A stretch of 64,000 nucleotides of DNA from Butyricimonas faecihominis (GCF_033096445.1 NZ_AP028155.1:3725880-3789879), one strand, 5' to 3'; counted from the stretch's first letter, positions 36,301 through 43,627 are shown. The notes: generated by a model from the letters alone, not told the origin. Numbers and translations: made by a program.

Positions 36301-36709
36301 CACTTGCGAACAAGTGAATGAAACCAGCGATAAGTAAGGCGATGATGTTTAACGATACGAATACCTTCACGATTCCCCATGTTTTCCCGATGATGTAATC
36401 CGCGTTACTCATCGGGCGCACGTAGATCACTTCGGCCGTATCTAACTTCTTGTCTCGCTTTAAAAAGCTCCCTGCCAAGAATATGGCAATGACGGATTGC
36501 GCGATATTGAAAAGGTAGATATTGACAAACGGGATGGAGGATGGCATGGCAACCATGACCCATTCGAACCACCCTAGGTTTGACTGTGTACCCATGTGAA
36601 AAAATACGATAACTAAAAGGGATAAAATAGCGAATATACGGAATAGCCAACTTCTTCGCAGAAGCTTGGTTTCGTATCTCGATATTGTGCTGATGTTGTG
36701 AATATTCAT
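33326..36709 (-). CDS. ABC permease fused to a zinc-less M1-peptidase-like domain and a golvesin-like C-terminus
   Basis: 1,127 residues. Residues 1 to about 285 are an ABC-2 permease with about seven helices (SVIAIFLAGSFLKRDKKLDT, FVIMLGFIGVTLSYL). Residues about 300-850 resemble the periplasmic M1 aminopeptidase domain found fused to such permeases (ETPISFAGYVRNWKG, PEMVFLPEFATTLP), but the HEXXH zinc motif and the GxMEN motif are absent; the region around residue 620 reads EEIDVEMNVIRDF. Residues about 985-1,125 match the golvesin/xanthan-lyase C-terminal type (GWRTLGSFYFS and FADAVKWVY). The GGPRGRRGRAAQ loop near residue 870 is unusual. It pairs with the ATPase encoded 19 bp upstream. 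The peptidase part is probably a binding, non-catalytic domain. Confidence 0.85.
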   Translation of the reverse strand: MNIHNISTISRYETKLLRRSWLFRIFAILSLLVIVFFHMGTQSNLGWFEWVMVAMPSSIPFVNIYLFNIAQSVIAIFLAGSFLKRDKKLDTAEVIYVRPMSNADYIIGKTWGIVKVFVSLNIIALLIAGFIHLFASESPFTLFPYFFYLLTLSIPSLIFVLGLSFVIMSFIRNQAVTFVIMLGFIGVTLSYLGDAEHGTFDFFALTVPNMFSDVLGHTNLFPYLVQRLTFLLLGMGLLTFTIAMVNRLPLHPKKNILLNALGCIILIAGIGCGFTYFSRFNHVDNQRKLYSERYKKYNNIDKVHLIDQEIIFSQTDKKITVNSHVKIQNRNHQEIDKIVFYLNPSLQVEKLTRQGEDVPYKRDAQVIIAEYKLRPYESLELDITYNGSIDENICYLDITDEEYYDTQTGSSILRFGKRYAFVQDKFTLLTPECLWYPSTFPPVNPEAPYNIRKNFSNYTLKVIHPNDRTILSQGTSSQSGDTTIFRNKEQLPGISLAIGDYEKKSIVVDSVQIELYNFKGHDFYSEVFPNISDTLAGFLQDVKSEYELRKGRKYPYQKFIMAETPISFAGYVRNWKGNSEQTQPEMVFLPEFATTLPSSNFKFAKKRMANWGRRDPQGAMEEIDVEMNVIRDFARRVLLSEETFQEEGNTFVNMFSGEWSGTSKLNKYDLSSMYFNYAGSIYSQNFPIIDIVMNTMLKQEESDQGRHFFRMFNGMGDDQRAASYLNGKSFEQAVLDNTLSTEVFYEMMKLKGVYLRNYINSRLSSNEFKEFMAEFTKRYQFQEVNFTRLNSEFIRKFHFNLMDFIPNWYTINSTPRFIVKGVDADQVEVGDYTKYIVKFQVYNPTNVEGVISVNVEEGGGMFPGGPRGRRGRAAQMEAKPAKNYIIEPQKYKEIRILCDERPSNLTINTNISQNLPSTIMQNFAKVTTTTTDTVTGIFDSNATLFTFNPKEITVDNEDPGFRIIESNQKNKLQSFFKKESEDKYKNLNFWMPPSRWTATIGVNYYGDYINSAVYKKSGSGSNKTEWTTQIQIPGFYEVFVYTSELPMMGWRHRGGEEKKIQYYTVKHDDGEEEISVETGRGRQGWRTLGSFYFSKGEAKITLSDKGSESNQIIFADAVKWVYTNNNK

Positions 36710-36728
36710 CGCTGGTTTCTTCTATGAT

Positions 36729-37658
36729 TTACTTGAACAATTCGTTTTCTTGGATTGCTTCAACCTGCATGTTCATCTTGTCTTTCAACAAGTAGTCCAT
36801 GTAGTAAACGTAGGCATGTTCGAGGTTTGGTTCGATGGCTTTGTGCGAGTAGCCGTCGACAGCATCGGCCACGACCTGAATCTCCATACCCCCGTCCGTC
36901 GGGATGGTTGAAATAATCGGGTATTTATCTTTGATTTCCTCATATTCCATGTCGGTTACGAAAATTTCCCATACTTTTCCGCGAGCTAGGTTGATCATCT
37001 CGTCCGGGGATCCTTCAAACTTCAGTTCTCCGCGGTTCAACAAGGCTAGTTTCTTGCAAGTACTTGAAATATCACCCACGATATGGGTGGAAAGGATGAT
37101 GATGGAATCCTTGTCGCTAATGTCGGACAGGATGTTACGGAACCGGATTCTCTCTTCCGGGTCCAGTCCGGTAGTCGGCTCGTCCACGATAATCACTTTC
37201 GGGTTCCCGATAATGGCTTGGGCGATCCCGAGTCTTCGTTTCATACCCCCGGATAACCGGTTGGCCCAACGGTCACGGACTTCAAACAAACCAACTTTAC
37301 GTAGCATCTCGTCTACCACTTCGGCCCGGTGTTGTTTCCCCTTGATCCCGGCAAGCCCGGCACCGTAGTCGAGGAATTCCCATGTTTTCAGTTTCTCGAA
37401 GAAACGGAAATCCTGTGGCAAGTAGCCCAACAGGGAACGAATCGCTTTCCGGTCCTTGGCAATATCGTAATCGTCGAAATAGATGGTTCCCGACGTGCAA
37501 CTCTGCAATAGAGTCATGATTCTCATGAGAGAGGTTTTTCCTGCTCCATTCGGTCCCAACAGACCGAACATCCCCGGTTCGATTTCCAAATTCAAGTCTT
37601 TTAAGGCTTTTTTACCTCCCGGGTAGACTTTATTCAGATTTACAATTTTTATACGCAT
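36729..37658 (-). CDS. ABC transporter ATP-binding protein
   Basis: 309 residues. Walker A GPNGAGKT at 35-42, signature LSGGM at 135-139, Walker B VIIVDE with D159/E160, and STHI downstream; the C-terminal 90 residues are the accessory tail of CcmA/NatA-type ATPases. It is first in the exporter operon and the motor for the permease-peptidase gene 19 bp downstream. It is clearly paralogous to the ATPase part of the RND-ABC fusion: both share GMFGLLGPNGAGKT, GYLPQ, TWEFL and PEERIRFRN/PRERIRFRN, so the operon holds two related motors. Confidence 0.95.
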   Translation of the reverse strand: MRIKIVNLNKVYPGGKKALKDLNLEIEPGMFGLLGPNGAGKTSLMRIMTLLQSCTSGTIYFDDYDIAKDRKAIRSLLGYLPQDFRFFEKLKTWEFLDYGAGLAGIKGKQHRAEVVDEMLRKVGLFEVRDRWANRLSGGMKRRLGIAQAIIGNPKVIIVDEPTTGLDPEERIRFRNILSDISDKDSIIILSTHIVGDISSTCKKLALLNRGELKFEGSPDEMINLARGKVWEIFVTDMEYEEIKDKYPIISTIPTDGGMEIQVVADAVDGYSHKAIEPNLEHAYVYYMDYLLKDKMNMQVEAIQENELFK

Positions 37659-37988
37659 AACGCTGGTATTTTAGGTTGGTATAAATCTATGCATAATAAG
37701 CCGGAATATATGTTAATAAAATGTGAAATATCCTACTTTGAGTGAGACACTTTTTGCTTAAAAAGGTTTATTATTTTAACAAAACATTAACTTATTAACC
37801 CCGATGTCGGTTCCCAAAAGTCATTTTGGTGAATTTTTGTTGACTGGCTGACGGTTTGCCCTGTTTCATACGATTTTTGTTTAAATTTCTTGTAAAAATA
37901 TGAAATTCAGTGTTATCGGTCAATAATTTTAAATGAACATCTGTAATTTCGGGATGAATACCCCGATTTTATCGATGAACACGCGTTT
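37659..37988. promoter_or_regulatory. 330-bp intergenic region: presumed promoter of the exporter operon
   Basis: No gene. On the minus strand TAGATTTA near 37,680-37,690 is one base off a TAnnTTTG box. A 16-bp perfect inverted repeat, CCAAAA (37814-37819) GTCA TTTTGG (37824-37829), could be an operator. A weak stem TCGGG/CCCGA at about 37,945-37,970 follows recO and may be its terminator. No regulator gene is adjacent, so control is unclear. Confidence 0.35.
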
Positions 37989-38705
37989 TTAGGAAAATAT
38001 TTCCCGGATGACCCGGATGCTTTTGGTGTTAAAATCCAGATTTAGATGGAACCCAAGGAAAAGTAGGGCAATATCGAGTAAAATCTTACGACCTTGCTGA
38101 TTAAGCGGGATATTTTTCAATTCTTGCAATTGACATGTGCAAAGGGCATGGATAGCTTTGGCGGAGTGTGGGCCGGTGTAGTAATTTCCCGGTGAACCCG
38201 CGGGGTAGAAGCATCCATCGTTGATGTTGAACACGTGGTCGGGGTGATACGTGCTGTTGTCTATGCTAAAGCCGAGTAATTTACTTAACCGGAACAGGAA
38301 TAACAAGTTGAAATTGGCGATGTCGTCACGCGTGACGTTCAGGTATTCCACGGAAGTTTTGATGTACTCGTATAAACCGGGATTCGGGTCGGAATCCCGT
38401 AGCACGAGGTTTAATATTTCACCCCATAACAGGGCTATATTCATCTTGTACACGTCGAAATAGATGGCCGACGTGTTCACGAGCGGAGAGAGAGATTTCA
38501 GTTTGTGGAGCCCGCCCCTTTCATTCGGGATGAACTCGATTTCCACGATTTGCATACACTGGACGGACGTGTTCGTTTTACGCTTGAACAGGGCCAACGG
38601 GGTAATCATTTGCATGTAACCTCTTTCCTCCGAGTAAACATGTAGAATTTGTTGCTGTTCGGAATGAGGTATGCTTTTCAATATGATGGCCTTCACCGTG
38701 TGCAT
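37989..38705 (-). CDS. recO: DNA repair protein RecO
   Basis: 238 residues. The N-terminal OB-fold begins VKAIILKSIPHSEQQQILHVYSEERG, as in RecO, where the loop after KSxxxxE is characteristic. The helical C-terminal domain follows (LLFLFRLSKLLGF, HPDHVFNINDGCF). It loads RecA with RecR at gaps during recombinational repair. It lies 6 bp downstream of rdgB and is co-transcribed with it. The zinc-binding Cys cluster of some RecO proteins is incomplete here, as often in this phylum. Confidence 0.93.
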   Translation of the reverse strand: MHTVKAIILKSIPHSEQQQILHVYSEERGYMQMITPLALFKRKTNTSVQCMQIVEIEFIPNERGGLHKLKSLSPLVNTSAIYFDVYKMNIALLWGEILNLVLRDSDPNPGLYEYIKTSVEYLNVTRDDIANFNLLFLFRLSKLLGFSIDNSTYHPDHVFNINDGCFYPAGSPGNYYTGPHSAKAIHALCTCQLQELKNIPLNQQGRKILLDIALLFLGFHLNLDFNTKSIRVIREIFS

Positions 38706-38711
38706 TTCTTT

Positions 38712-39287
38712 TTATAAGTTGTTTAAAAAACGGCATAATTCCCGGACGGCTTGACCCCGATGGCTGATTTTGTTTTTTGCGTGAAGGGGCATTTCGGCAA
38801 AACTTTCCTGAAAACCTTCGGGACGAAAAATCGGATCGTAACCGAATCCTTCGTGCCCGTGCTTGCTTGTGAGTATCTCCCCGTTGACAATACCTTCAAA
38901 CAAGTATTCCTTTCCCCCGAGAATTAAAGCGATAACAGTTCTGAAACGGGCTTGACGTTCCGGTATATTTTGCATCTCCTGTAAAACTTTTTTCATGTTG
39001 GCTTCCGAGTCGTGAGCATTGCCCGCGTATCGTGCGGAATAAACTCCGGGAGCATTGTTCAAGGCTTTTATTTCTAACCCGGTATCGTCCGCGAAACAGT
39101 CCAAGCCGTATTTCGCGTGAATATACCGGGCTTTTTGAAGGGCATTTCCTTCGAGCGTGTCTTGTTCTTCCGGAATATCCTCATGGCATTGAATCTCTTT
39201 TAAAGAAACAATCTCGTGCCGGGAACCTAACATTTCTTTTATTTCTTCCAGCTTGTGGGCATTATTGGTAGCGAAAACTAATTTCAT
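38712..39287 (-). CDS. rdgB: RdgB/HAM1-family non-canonical purine NTP pyrophosphatase
   Basis: 191 residues, a normal length. Signature N-terminus [14 protein letters not shown], then [24 protein letters not shown] with the catalytic Asp, and C-terminal [13 protein letters not shown] and [10 protein letters not shown]. It hydrolyses dITP, ITP and XTP to monophosphates, keeping deaminated purines out of DNA and RNA. Its own -7 box lies 24 bp upstream; recO follows after 6 bp. Confidence 0.97.
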   Translation of the reverse strand: MKLVFATNNAHKLEEIKEMLGSRHEIVSLKEIQCHEDIPEEQDTLEGNALQKARYIHAKYGLDCFADDTGLEIKALNNAPGVYSARYAGNAHDSEANMKKVLQEMQNIPERQARFRTVIALILGGKEYLFEGIVNGEILTSKHGHEGFGYDPIFRPEGFQESFAEMPLHAKNKISHRGQAVRELCRFLNNL

Positions 39288-39310
39288 GACTTGTAATAAT
39301 TTGTATGTTG

Positions 39311-39318
39311 CAAAGGTA
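39311..39318 (-). promoter_or_regulatory. Promoter -7 box for rdgB-recO
   Basis: The minus strand reads TACCTTTG, matching TAnnTTTG, about 24 bases before the rdgB start codon. Confidence 0.6.
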
Positions 39319-39646
39319 GTGAAATTGGGAGTAGAAACTAACGATTATCCCTAGAAATGCCGTGGAAAGTTAAAAAGTCATGATTTATAGATGATTACTA
39401 CTAGACCACTACCGTGTAAAACGCTATTAGAACGCTATTAAAACCCTATTAAAGCGCTATATTTAGAATAGCGTTTTATAAGAATTTTAAAAGCATGATA
39501 AAAGAGTGATTTCAGCTAATGATCAGGTAGAAATGTAAGATTGATCATATATTAAAGATTGACGTGGGACTGTCGTGGGTAGGACAATTTATAATCCTTG
39601 GTATTATAATTTTTCTTGGTCCGTGCGAGAAGAAAATTATATCGTG
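39319..39646. other. Noncoding region between divergent rdgB and rsgA
   Basis: About 400 bp separate the two start codons. Apart from the two promoter boxes and the iterated repeat at 39,417-39,478, I see no gene or RNA. Confidence 0.5.
39417..39478. repeat. Four 11-bp iterated units closed by a 12-bp inverted repeat
   Basis: Units AAAACGCTATT, AGAACGCTATT, AAAACCCTATT and AAAGCGCTATA follow each other at exact 11-bp spacing, about one helical turn. The first unit is also half of an inverted repeat: TAAAACGCTATT (39417-39428) against AATAGCGTTTTA (39467-39478). The arrangement suggests a cooperative protein-binding site or an iteron cluster; no partner is known. Confidence 0.6.
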
Positions 39647-39654
39647 TATATTTG
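39647..39654 (+). promoter_or_regulatory. Promoter -7 box for rsgA
   Basis: TATATTTG matches TAnnTTTG and lies 35 bases before the rsgA ATG. Confidence 0.55.
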
Positions 39655-39689
39655 CATTCGGGTAAAACAGGAACCATTAAATTGATAAT

Positions 39690-40610
39690 ATGAAAGGGAT
39701 TGTTGTGAAATCTACCGGAAGTTGGTATTCCGTGCGAATGGAATCGGGGGAAGTGCTGGACTGTCGGATCAAGGGGAAGTTCCGGATGAAAGGGATTAAG
39801 ACCACGAATCCTGTTGCGGTAGGGGATGTTGTCGAGGTGGAGGTCAATCCCGATGGCGCGGTGATCAACCGGATTGAAGATCGGAAGAATTACATTATCC
39901 GGAAATCAACGAACTTGTCGAAAGAGGCGCATATTATCGCCGCGAATGTTGATCAGGCGGTGTTGGTGGTGACGGTGAATCATCCCGTTACATCGACCGT
40001 TTTTATCGATCGTTTCCTAGCATCCGTGGAGGCTTACCGGATTCCGGCCATACTCGTGTTTAACAAGATAGATTTGTACGACGAGGAGGATTTATTGCTA
40101 TTGGGAGCTTTGACCCAGATTTATATGCAGGTGGGGTATGAATGTTTTCACGTGTCCTCGTTGACCGGGGAGGGGATGGAGGACGTGGTGGCGGCCTTGA
40201 AGGATAAAGTGACCGTGTTCTCCGGCTTGTCTGGCGTGGGGAAATCCTCGTTGATCAATCGTGTCGAGCCGGGCTTAAAACTGAAAGTGGCGGAGATTTC
40301 CGATTCTCATGACACGGGAAAACACACGACCACGTTCGCTGAAATGTTCCCGTTGAGTTTTGGCGGGTACATCGTCGATACTCCCGGTATCCGGGCGTTC
40401 GGGTTGATTCACATGGAAAAAATAGAGATCTCACATTATTTCCCGGAAATATTCAAGCGGGCAAGTGAATGCCGATTCTATAATTGCACGCACATTCACG
40501 AACCGGGATGTGCCGTGCTGGAGGCTGTGGAGAAGGGGGAAATCAGCGAGAGCCGCTATTTTAGTTACGTGAGTATGTTCGAGGAGGGAGATGAAAAATA
40601 TCGAAAATAA
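39690..40610 (+). CDS. rsgA: Ribosome small-subunit biogenesis GTPase RsgA
   Basis: 306 residues. N-terminal OB-fold, then a circularly permuted GTPase in which NKID (LVFNKIDLY) precedes the P-loop GLSGVGKS at about residue 180 and the G3 motif DTPG. A C-terminal zinc site follows: CRFYNCTHIHEPGC. The order G4-G1-G3 is diagnostic for RsgA/YjeQ. It checks late 30S subunit assembly. It appears to be a single gene with its own promoter; the sigma gene follows 107 bp later. Confidence 0.97.
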   Translation: MKGIVVKSTGSWYSVRMESGEVLDCRIKGKFRMKGIKTTNPVAVGDVVEVEVNPDGAVINRIEDRKNYIIRKSTNLSKEAHIIAANVDQAVLVVTVNHPVTSTVFIDRFLASVEAYRIPAILVFNKIDLYDEEDLLLLGALTQIYMQVGYECFHVSSLTGEGMEDVVAALKDKVTVFSGLSGVGKSSLINRVEPGLKLKVAEISDSHDTGKHTTTFAEMFPLSFGGYIVDTPGIRAFGLIHMEKIEISHYFPEIFKRASECRFYNCTHIHEPGCAVLEAVEKGEISESRYFSYVSMFEEGDEKYRK

Positions 40611-40668
40611 AGGTTTTTGAGGGAACGGAATTTTCGTTATGTATATCCAAAAACCGAAGTTTTTTGTA

Positions 40669-40676
40669 TAAGTTTG
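40669..40676 (+). promoter_or_regulatory. Promoter -7 box for the ECF sigma gene
   Basis: TAAGTTTG matches TAnnTTTG and lies about 41 bases before the sigma factor ATG. Confidence 0.45.
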
Positions 40677-40717
40677 TAAATCTAATAATTTATACGTGGT
40701 AGCGAGCTTTTGAATTT

Positions 40718-41269
40718 ATGCAGGTTGATGATAAGTTGATATGTAAACTTTTAGTTGGACATGACGATCCCCGGGGGATGGAGGTCTTGTTCAATAGTTA
40801 TTATCGACCGTTGGTTTTATGGGCTGACTCGTTTTTGGGTGATATTCCGGCGGCGGAAGATCTGGTACAGGATTTCTTCGTGGCATTCTGGGAGCAGCGA
40901 GCTTATGCGAGAATCACTTCGGGTAATCTTCGGGGATATCTTTTTGCTTCAGTAAGAAATCGAGCGTTGAAGTTATTGGAAAAGAGGGATCCCTTACGCG
41001 AGGCTTGTGGTGAATTGAACGAAAATGCGGAAGTTGAGGACACGGATTGGCTGACAGAGGAGATTTTGCAGGCAATAGAAGCTGAGATCGAGAAATTGCC
41101 CCCGAGAACACGTGAGGTTTTGAAGTCAGTGTATCTTGATGGGTTGAGTTACCGGGAGACGGCAGATCGTTTTTCTATCTCGATAGCGACGGTAAAAACG
41201 TTGCTCGTGAATGCTTTGAAGTATTTGAGGAAGGTCTTTTCCGGGTTCTGGCACTTCAGGTTCGAATGA
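40718..41269 (+). CDS. ECF-type RNA polymerase sigma factor (FecI-like)
   Basis: 183 residues. Region 2 includes AAEDLVQDFFVAFWEQR, and region 4 the helix-turn-helix LDGLSYRETADRFSISIATVKTLLVNALKYL. Such factors in Bacteroidota are released by a FecR anti-sigma when the SusC/FecA receptor binds its ligand. The partner FecR (42,447) and an STN-bearing SusC (43,713) lie downstream, but an unrelated nuclease gene with its own promoter and terminator now separates sigma from FecR. Confidence 0.93.
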   Translation: MQVDDKLICKLLVGHDDPRGMEVLFNSYYRPLVLWADSFLGDIPAAEDLVQDFFVAFWEQRAYARITSGNLRGYLFASVRNRALKLLEKRDPLREACGELNENAEVEDTDWLTEEILQAIEAEIEKLPPRTREVLKSVYLDGLSYRETADRFSISIATVKTLLVNALKYLRKVFSGFWHFRFE

Positions 41270-41339
41270 ACTTGATACCGGTACGATCGATAGAAAAGTT
41301 AAATCACATTTTTTTCTCCTTTAATCTCGCAAAAAAGCT

Positions 41340-41347
41340 TACCTTTG
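41340..41347 (+). promoter_or_regulatory. Promoter -7 box for the Rpn-type nuclease gene
   Basis: TACCTTTG overlaps the first possible start of the nuclease frame (41345) and lies 25 bases before ATG 41372. The gene therefore starts at 41372 and has its own promoter inside the sigma/anti-sigma locus. Confidence 0.6.
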
Positions 41348-41371
41348 AATAGAGAAGTAAACTATTTCCAC

Positions 41372-42301
41372 ATGGACAAGAATAAATACATTCGATTTGA
41401 TTGGGCTGTGAAACGGTTATTGCGGGACAAGGCGAATTTTGTCGTCTTGGAAGGGTTATTAACCGTGTTACTCGATCGTCAGGTTCACATTATAGATATA
41501 CTGGAAAGCGAGGGTAATCAACAGATTTACGAGGATAAGTTTAACCGGGTAGATGTTAAGGCCCGGGATAGCGAGGGTGAGATTATTATCGTGGAGGTAC
41601 AGGTTACTAGGGAATTATATTTTCTTGAACGAATTCTTTATGGTGCAGCCAAGGCGATTACTGAGCATATCAAGCTAGGAGAACTTTATTCAGAAGTGAA
41701 GAAAGTGTATTCTATTAGTATTCTTTATTTTGACATTGGAAAAGGGAATGATTATCTTTACCATGGTCAAAACACGTTTACGGGAGTACACACCGGCGAT
41801 CATTTGCACGTGACCGTGAAGGAGCGGGATGCTTTGGTTCAGCGCTTGCCATCGGAGATATTCCCGGAGTATTTCTTGATCCGGGTGAATGAGTTTGATC
41901 AAGTGGCAACAACCCCGCTTGAGGAGTGGTTGGATTACTTGAAAAATGATTACATCCGTCCCGATACAAAGACTCCGGGATTGAAAGAAGCAAGGGAAAA
42001 GCTGGTTTACTATAATATGGATGAAGCAGAACGAGCCGCATACGATCGTCACGTGGATGCTATCATGATCCAGAATGATGTGCTGGGTACAGCAAAACTA
42101 GAGGGATTAGTCGAGGGTCGAATGAAAGGCCTAGAAGAAGGTCGGGTAGAAGGTCGGGAAGAAGGCCGGGAGGAGGGATTGGTCGAAGGTGAAGAGAAGG
42201 GAATTTTGAAAGTAGCTCGGAATATGAAAGAAAAGAATATGCCGATGGATATAATCATTCAAATGACCGGGCTGACTGCCGAGGATATTGAAAGGTTGTA
42301 G
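41372..42301 (+). CDS. Rpn-family PD-(D/E)XK nuclease (putative transposase-related)
   Basis: 309 residues. It begins KYIRFDWAVKRLLRDKANF, the usual start of Rpn/PDDEXK_2 proteins (fold of recombination-promoting nucleases, often named putative transposases). The catalytic core shows the spaced acids RVDVKARDSEGEIIIVEVQV. The C-terminal third holds a run of EG-spaced repeats (EGRMKGLEEGRVEGREEG), typical of the family, and ends in a small helix-turn-helix-like tail. Members are multicopy and mobile within genomes and promote RecA-independent recombination. The gene is bracketed by its own promoter and terminator between sigma and FecR, which looks like an insertion. Confidence 0.85.
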   Translation: MDKNKYIRFDWAVKRLLRDKANFVVLEGLLTVLLDRQVHIIDILESEGNQQIYEDKFNRVDVKARDSEGEIIIVEVQVTRELYFLERILYGAAKAITEHIKLGELYSEVKKVYSISILYFDIGKGNDYLYHGQNTFTGVHTGDHLHVTVKERDALVQRLPSEIFPEYFLIRVNEFDQVATTPLEEWLDYLKNDYIRPDTKTPGLKEAREKLVYYNMDEAERAAYDRHVDAIMIQNDVLGTAKLEGLVEGRMKGLEEGRVEGREEGREEGLVEGEEKGILKVARNMKEKNMPMDIIIQMTGLTAEDIERL

Positions 42302-42326
42302 TTATTTTTTTGAAATAGAGATCACG

Positions 42327-42373
42327 ATGATAGTCCTCAAATTCCATGAATTTGAGGACTATCATTTTTTTTT
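42327..42373 (+). terminator. Strong intrinsic terminator after the Rpn gene
   Basis: An 18-bp perfect stem, ATGATAGTCCTCAAATTC (42327-42344) against GAATTTGAGGACTATCAT (42348-42365), with a 3-base loop, followed by a T-run to 42373. It isolates the nuclease transcript from fecR. Confidence 0.92.
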
Positions 42374-42446
42374 GAAATTTTTTCTAATTTCATTCAACCG
42401 TTTTCTAATCTTTCCGGTCTTTAGAATAACAAAGGTTATTGTAAAA

Positions 42447-43622
42447 ATGAAAAAAGAATATCAAGTCACTGAATCCGAGTTGTTTGACTTTTTTAATGGC
42501 AAACTTTCAGTCGAGGAAGAAAAAGAAATTCTGGAATGGAAAGAGGCTTGTGATGAGAATCGTGAGTTGTTTGATGTCATGCGAAAGGAAAATCTCATTC
42601 TGAAAGAGGTTGTCCGGGTTCAACTTATCAAGGGTGATTATTCTTCCATACAGGGACGGATAATTCCTCGGCGTCATCGGGCATTTAAATTAAAATATTG
42701 GGGTGTTGCTGCCGCTATCGTGGTGGGGGTTATTTTTTCGGTTTCGTTATGGCAGTATTCTTCTATGGATAATAATAAAGAAATATCTCATGTTGGCGCT
42801 CCTGCCCGTGCTGCGATATTAGAGTTGTCTGGAGGGGAACGCCATTATTTGGGTGGTAGTGAGATCGAATTCAAAGAGCAGGATGGTATGCAGTTGGCAG
42901 TCAGTGAGGGTAAAGTTGTGTATGATAAGAAGACGGGGGAGGACGTGGAGAAAGAGGAGGAAGTACTTGTTTTTAATAAAATCACGGTACCGCGAGGTGC
43001 CGGGTTATATCGAATTTTGCTTAGTGATGGTAGCGTGATATGGTTAAATTCAGATAGTCGCTTGGAGTATCCGGAAAAGTTTGCCTTAGAAGAACGAAGG
43101 GTTCGTATCAGCGGAGAGGCGTTTTTTGATGTTGCCCGGGATACGATGCGTCCGTTTGTTGTTGAGACAGCTTTACAATCTGTTTCTGTTTTGGGGACGA
43201 AGTTTAACGTATCTGCTTATCCATCGGAACCGGTTTTGACAACGCTAGCTTCCGGGAAAGTAAAAGTGATGTCTGTTAGTGAAATGGATTCGGTTGTCCT
43301 GTTACCGGGGGAACAATCTGTTCTAAGTGTGAATGCAGATAACTTATCCGTGCGTCAAGTGAAAATTAGTGATGTTGTTTCTTGGAAAGACGGGATCATT
43401 AATATTGAAAACATGAGTTTGAGAGAGATATTGAAAGTCGTGTCTCGTGCTTATGATGTGGATTTTAATACAGAATTATTACCAGCTGATGATATTATTT
43501 TGCGAGGAAGCATTTCAAGCGATGAAAGTCTGGGGGTGTTTCTTGCTGTGCTAAGTAAAGTAGCAGATGTGAAATTTAAAATGAAAACTGATGGAAAAAT
43601 AGAAGTCCAAAAAATTAATTAA
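42447..43622 (+). CDS. FecR-type anti-sigma factor
   Basis: 391 residues from ATG 42447; the frame is open further up, but that part crosses the terminator hairpin. It has an N-terminal cytoplasmic helical domain (ESELFDFFNGKLSVEEEKEI), one membrane helix (YWGVAAAIVVGVIFSVSLW), the periplasmic FecR domain (VPRGAGLYRILLSDGSVIWLN, ISGEAFFDVARD, VLGTKFNVSAY) and a C-terminal DUF4974/STN-like domain (NMSLREILKVVSRAYDVDF). It holds the ECF sigma at the membrane until signalled by the SusC STN domain encoded 90 bp downstream. The usual tight linkage to its sigma gene is broken by the Rpn gene. Confidence 0.93.
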   Translation: MKKEYQVTESELFDFFNGKLSVEEEKEILEWKEACDENRELFDVMRKENLILKEVVRVQLIKGDYSSIQGRIIPRRHRAFKLKYWGVAAAIVVGVIFSVSLWQYSSMDNNKEISHVGAPARAAILELSGGERHYLGGSEIEFKEQDGMQLAVSEGKVVYDKKTGEDVEKEEEVLVFNKITVPRGAGLYRILLSDGSVIWLNSDSRLEYPEKFALEERRVRISGEAFFDVARDTMRPFVVETALQSVSVLGTKFNVSAYPSEPVLTTLASGKVKVMSVSEMDSVVLLPGEQSVLSVNADNLSVRQVKISDVVSWKDGIINIENMSLREILKVVSRAYDVDFNTELLPADDIILRGSISSDESLGVFLAVLSKVADVKFKMKTDGKIEVQKIN

Positions 43623-43627
43623 AAAAA

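Noticed and set aside
33326-36709. Annotation as an active M1 aminopeptidase
   Set aside because: No HEXXH zinc motif and no GxMEN exopeptidase motif can be found in the peptidase-like region.
39417-39478. A CRISPR array
   Set aside because: Units are 11 bp and contiguous with no spacers, and no cas genes are present.
42100-42200. A DNA-level tandem repeat element in the Rpn gene
   Set aside because: The repetition encodes the EG-spaced tail typical of Rpn proteins and is explained as coding low complexity.
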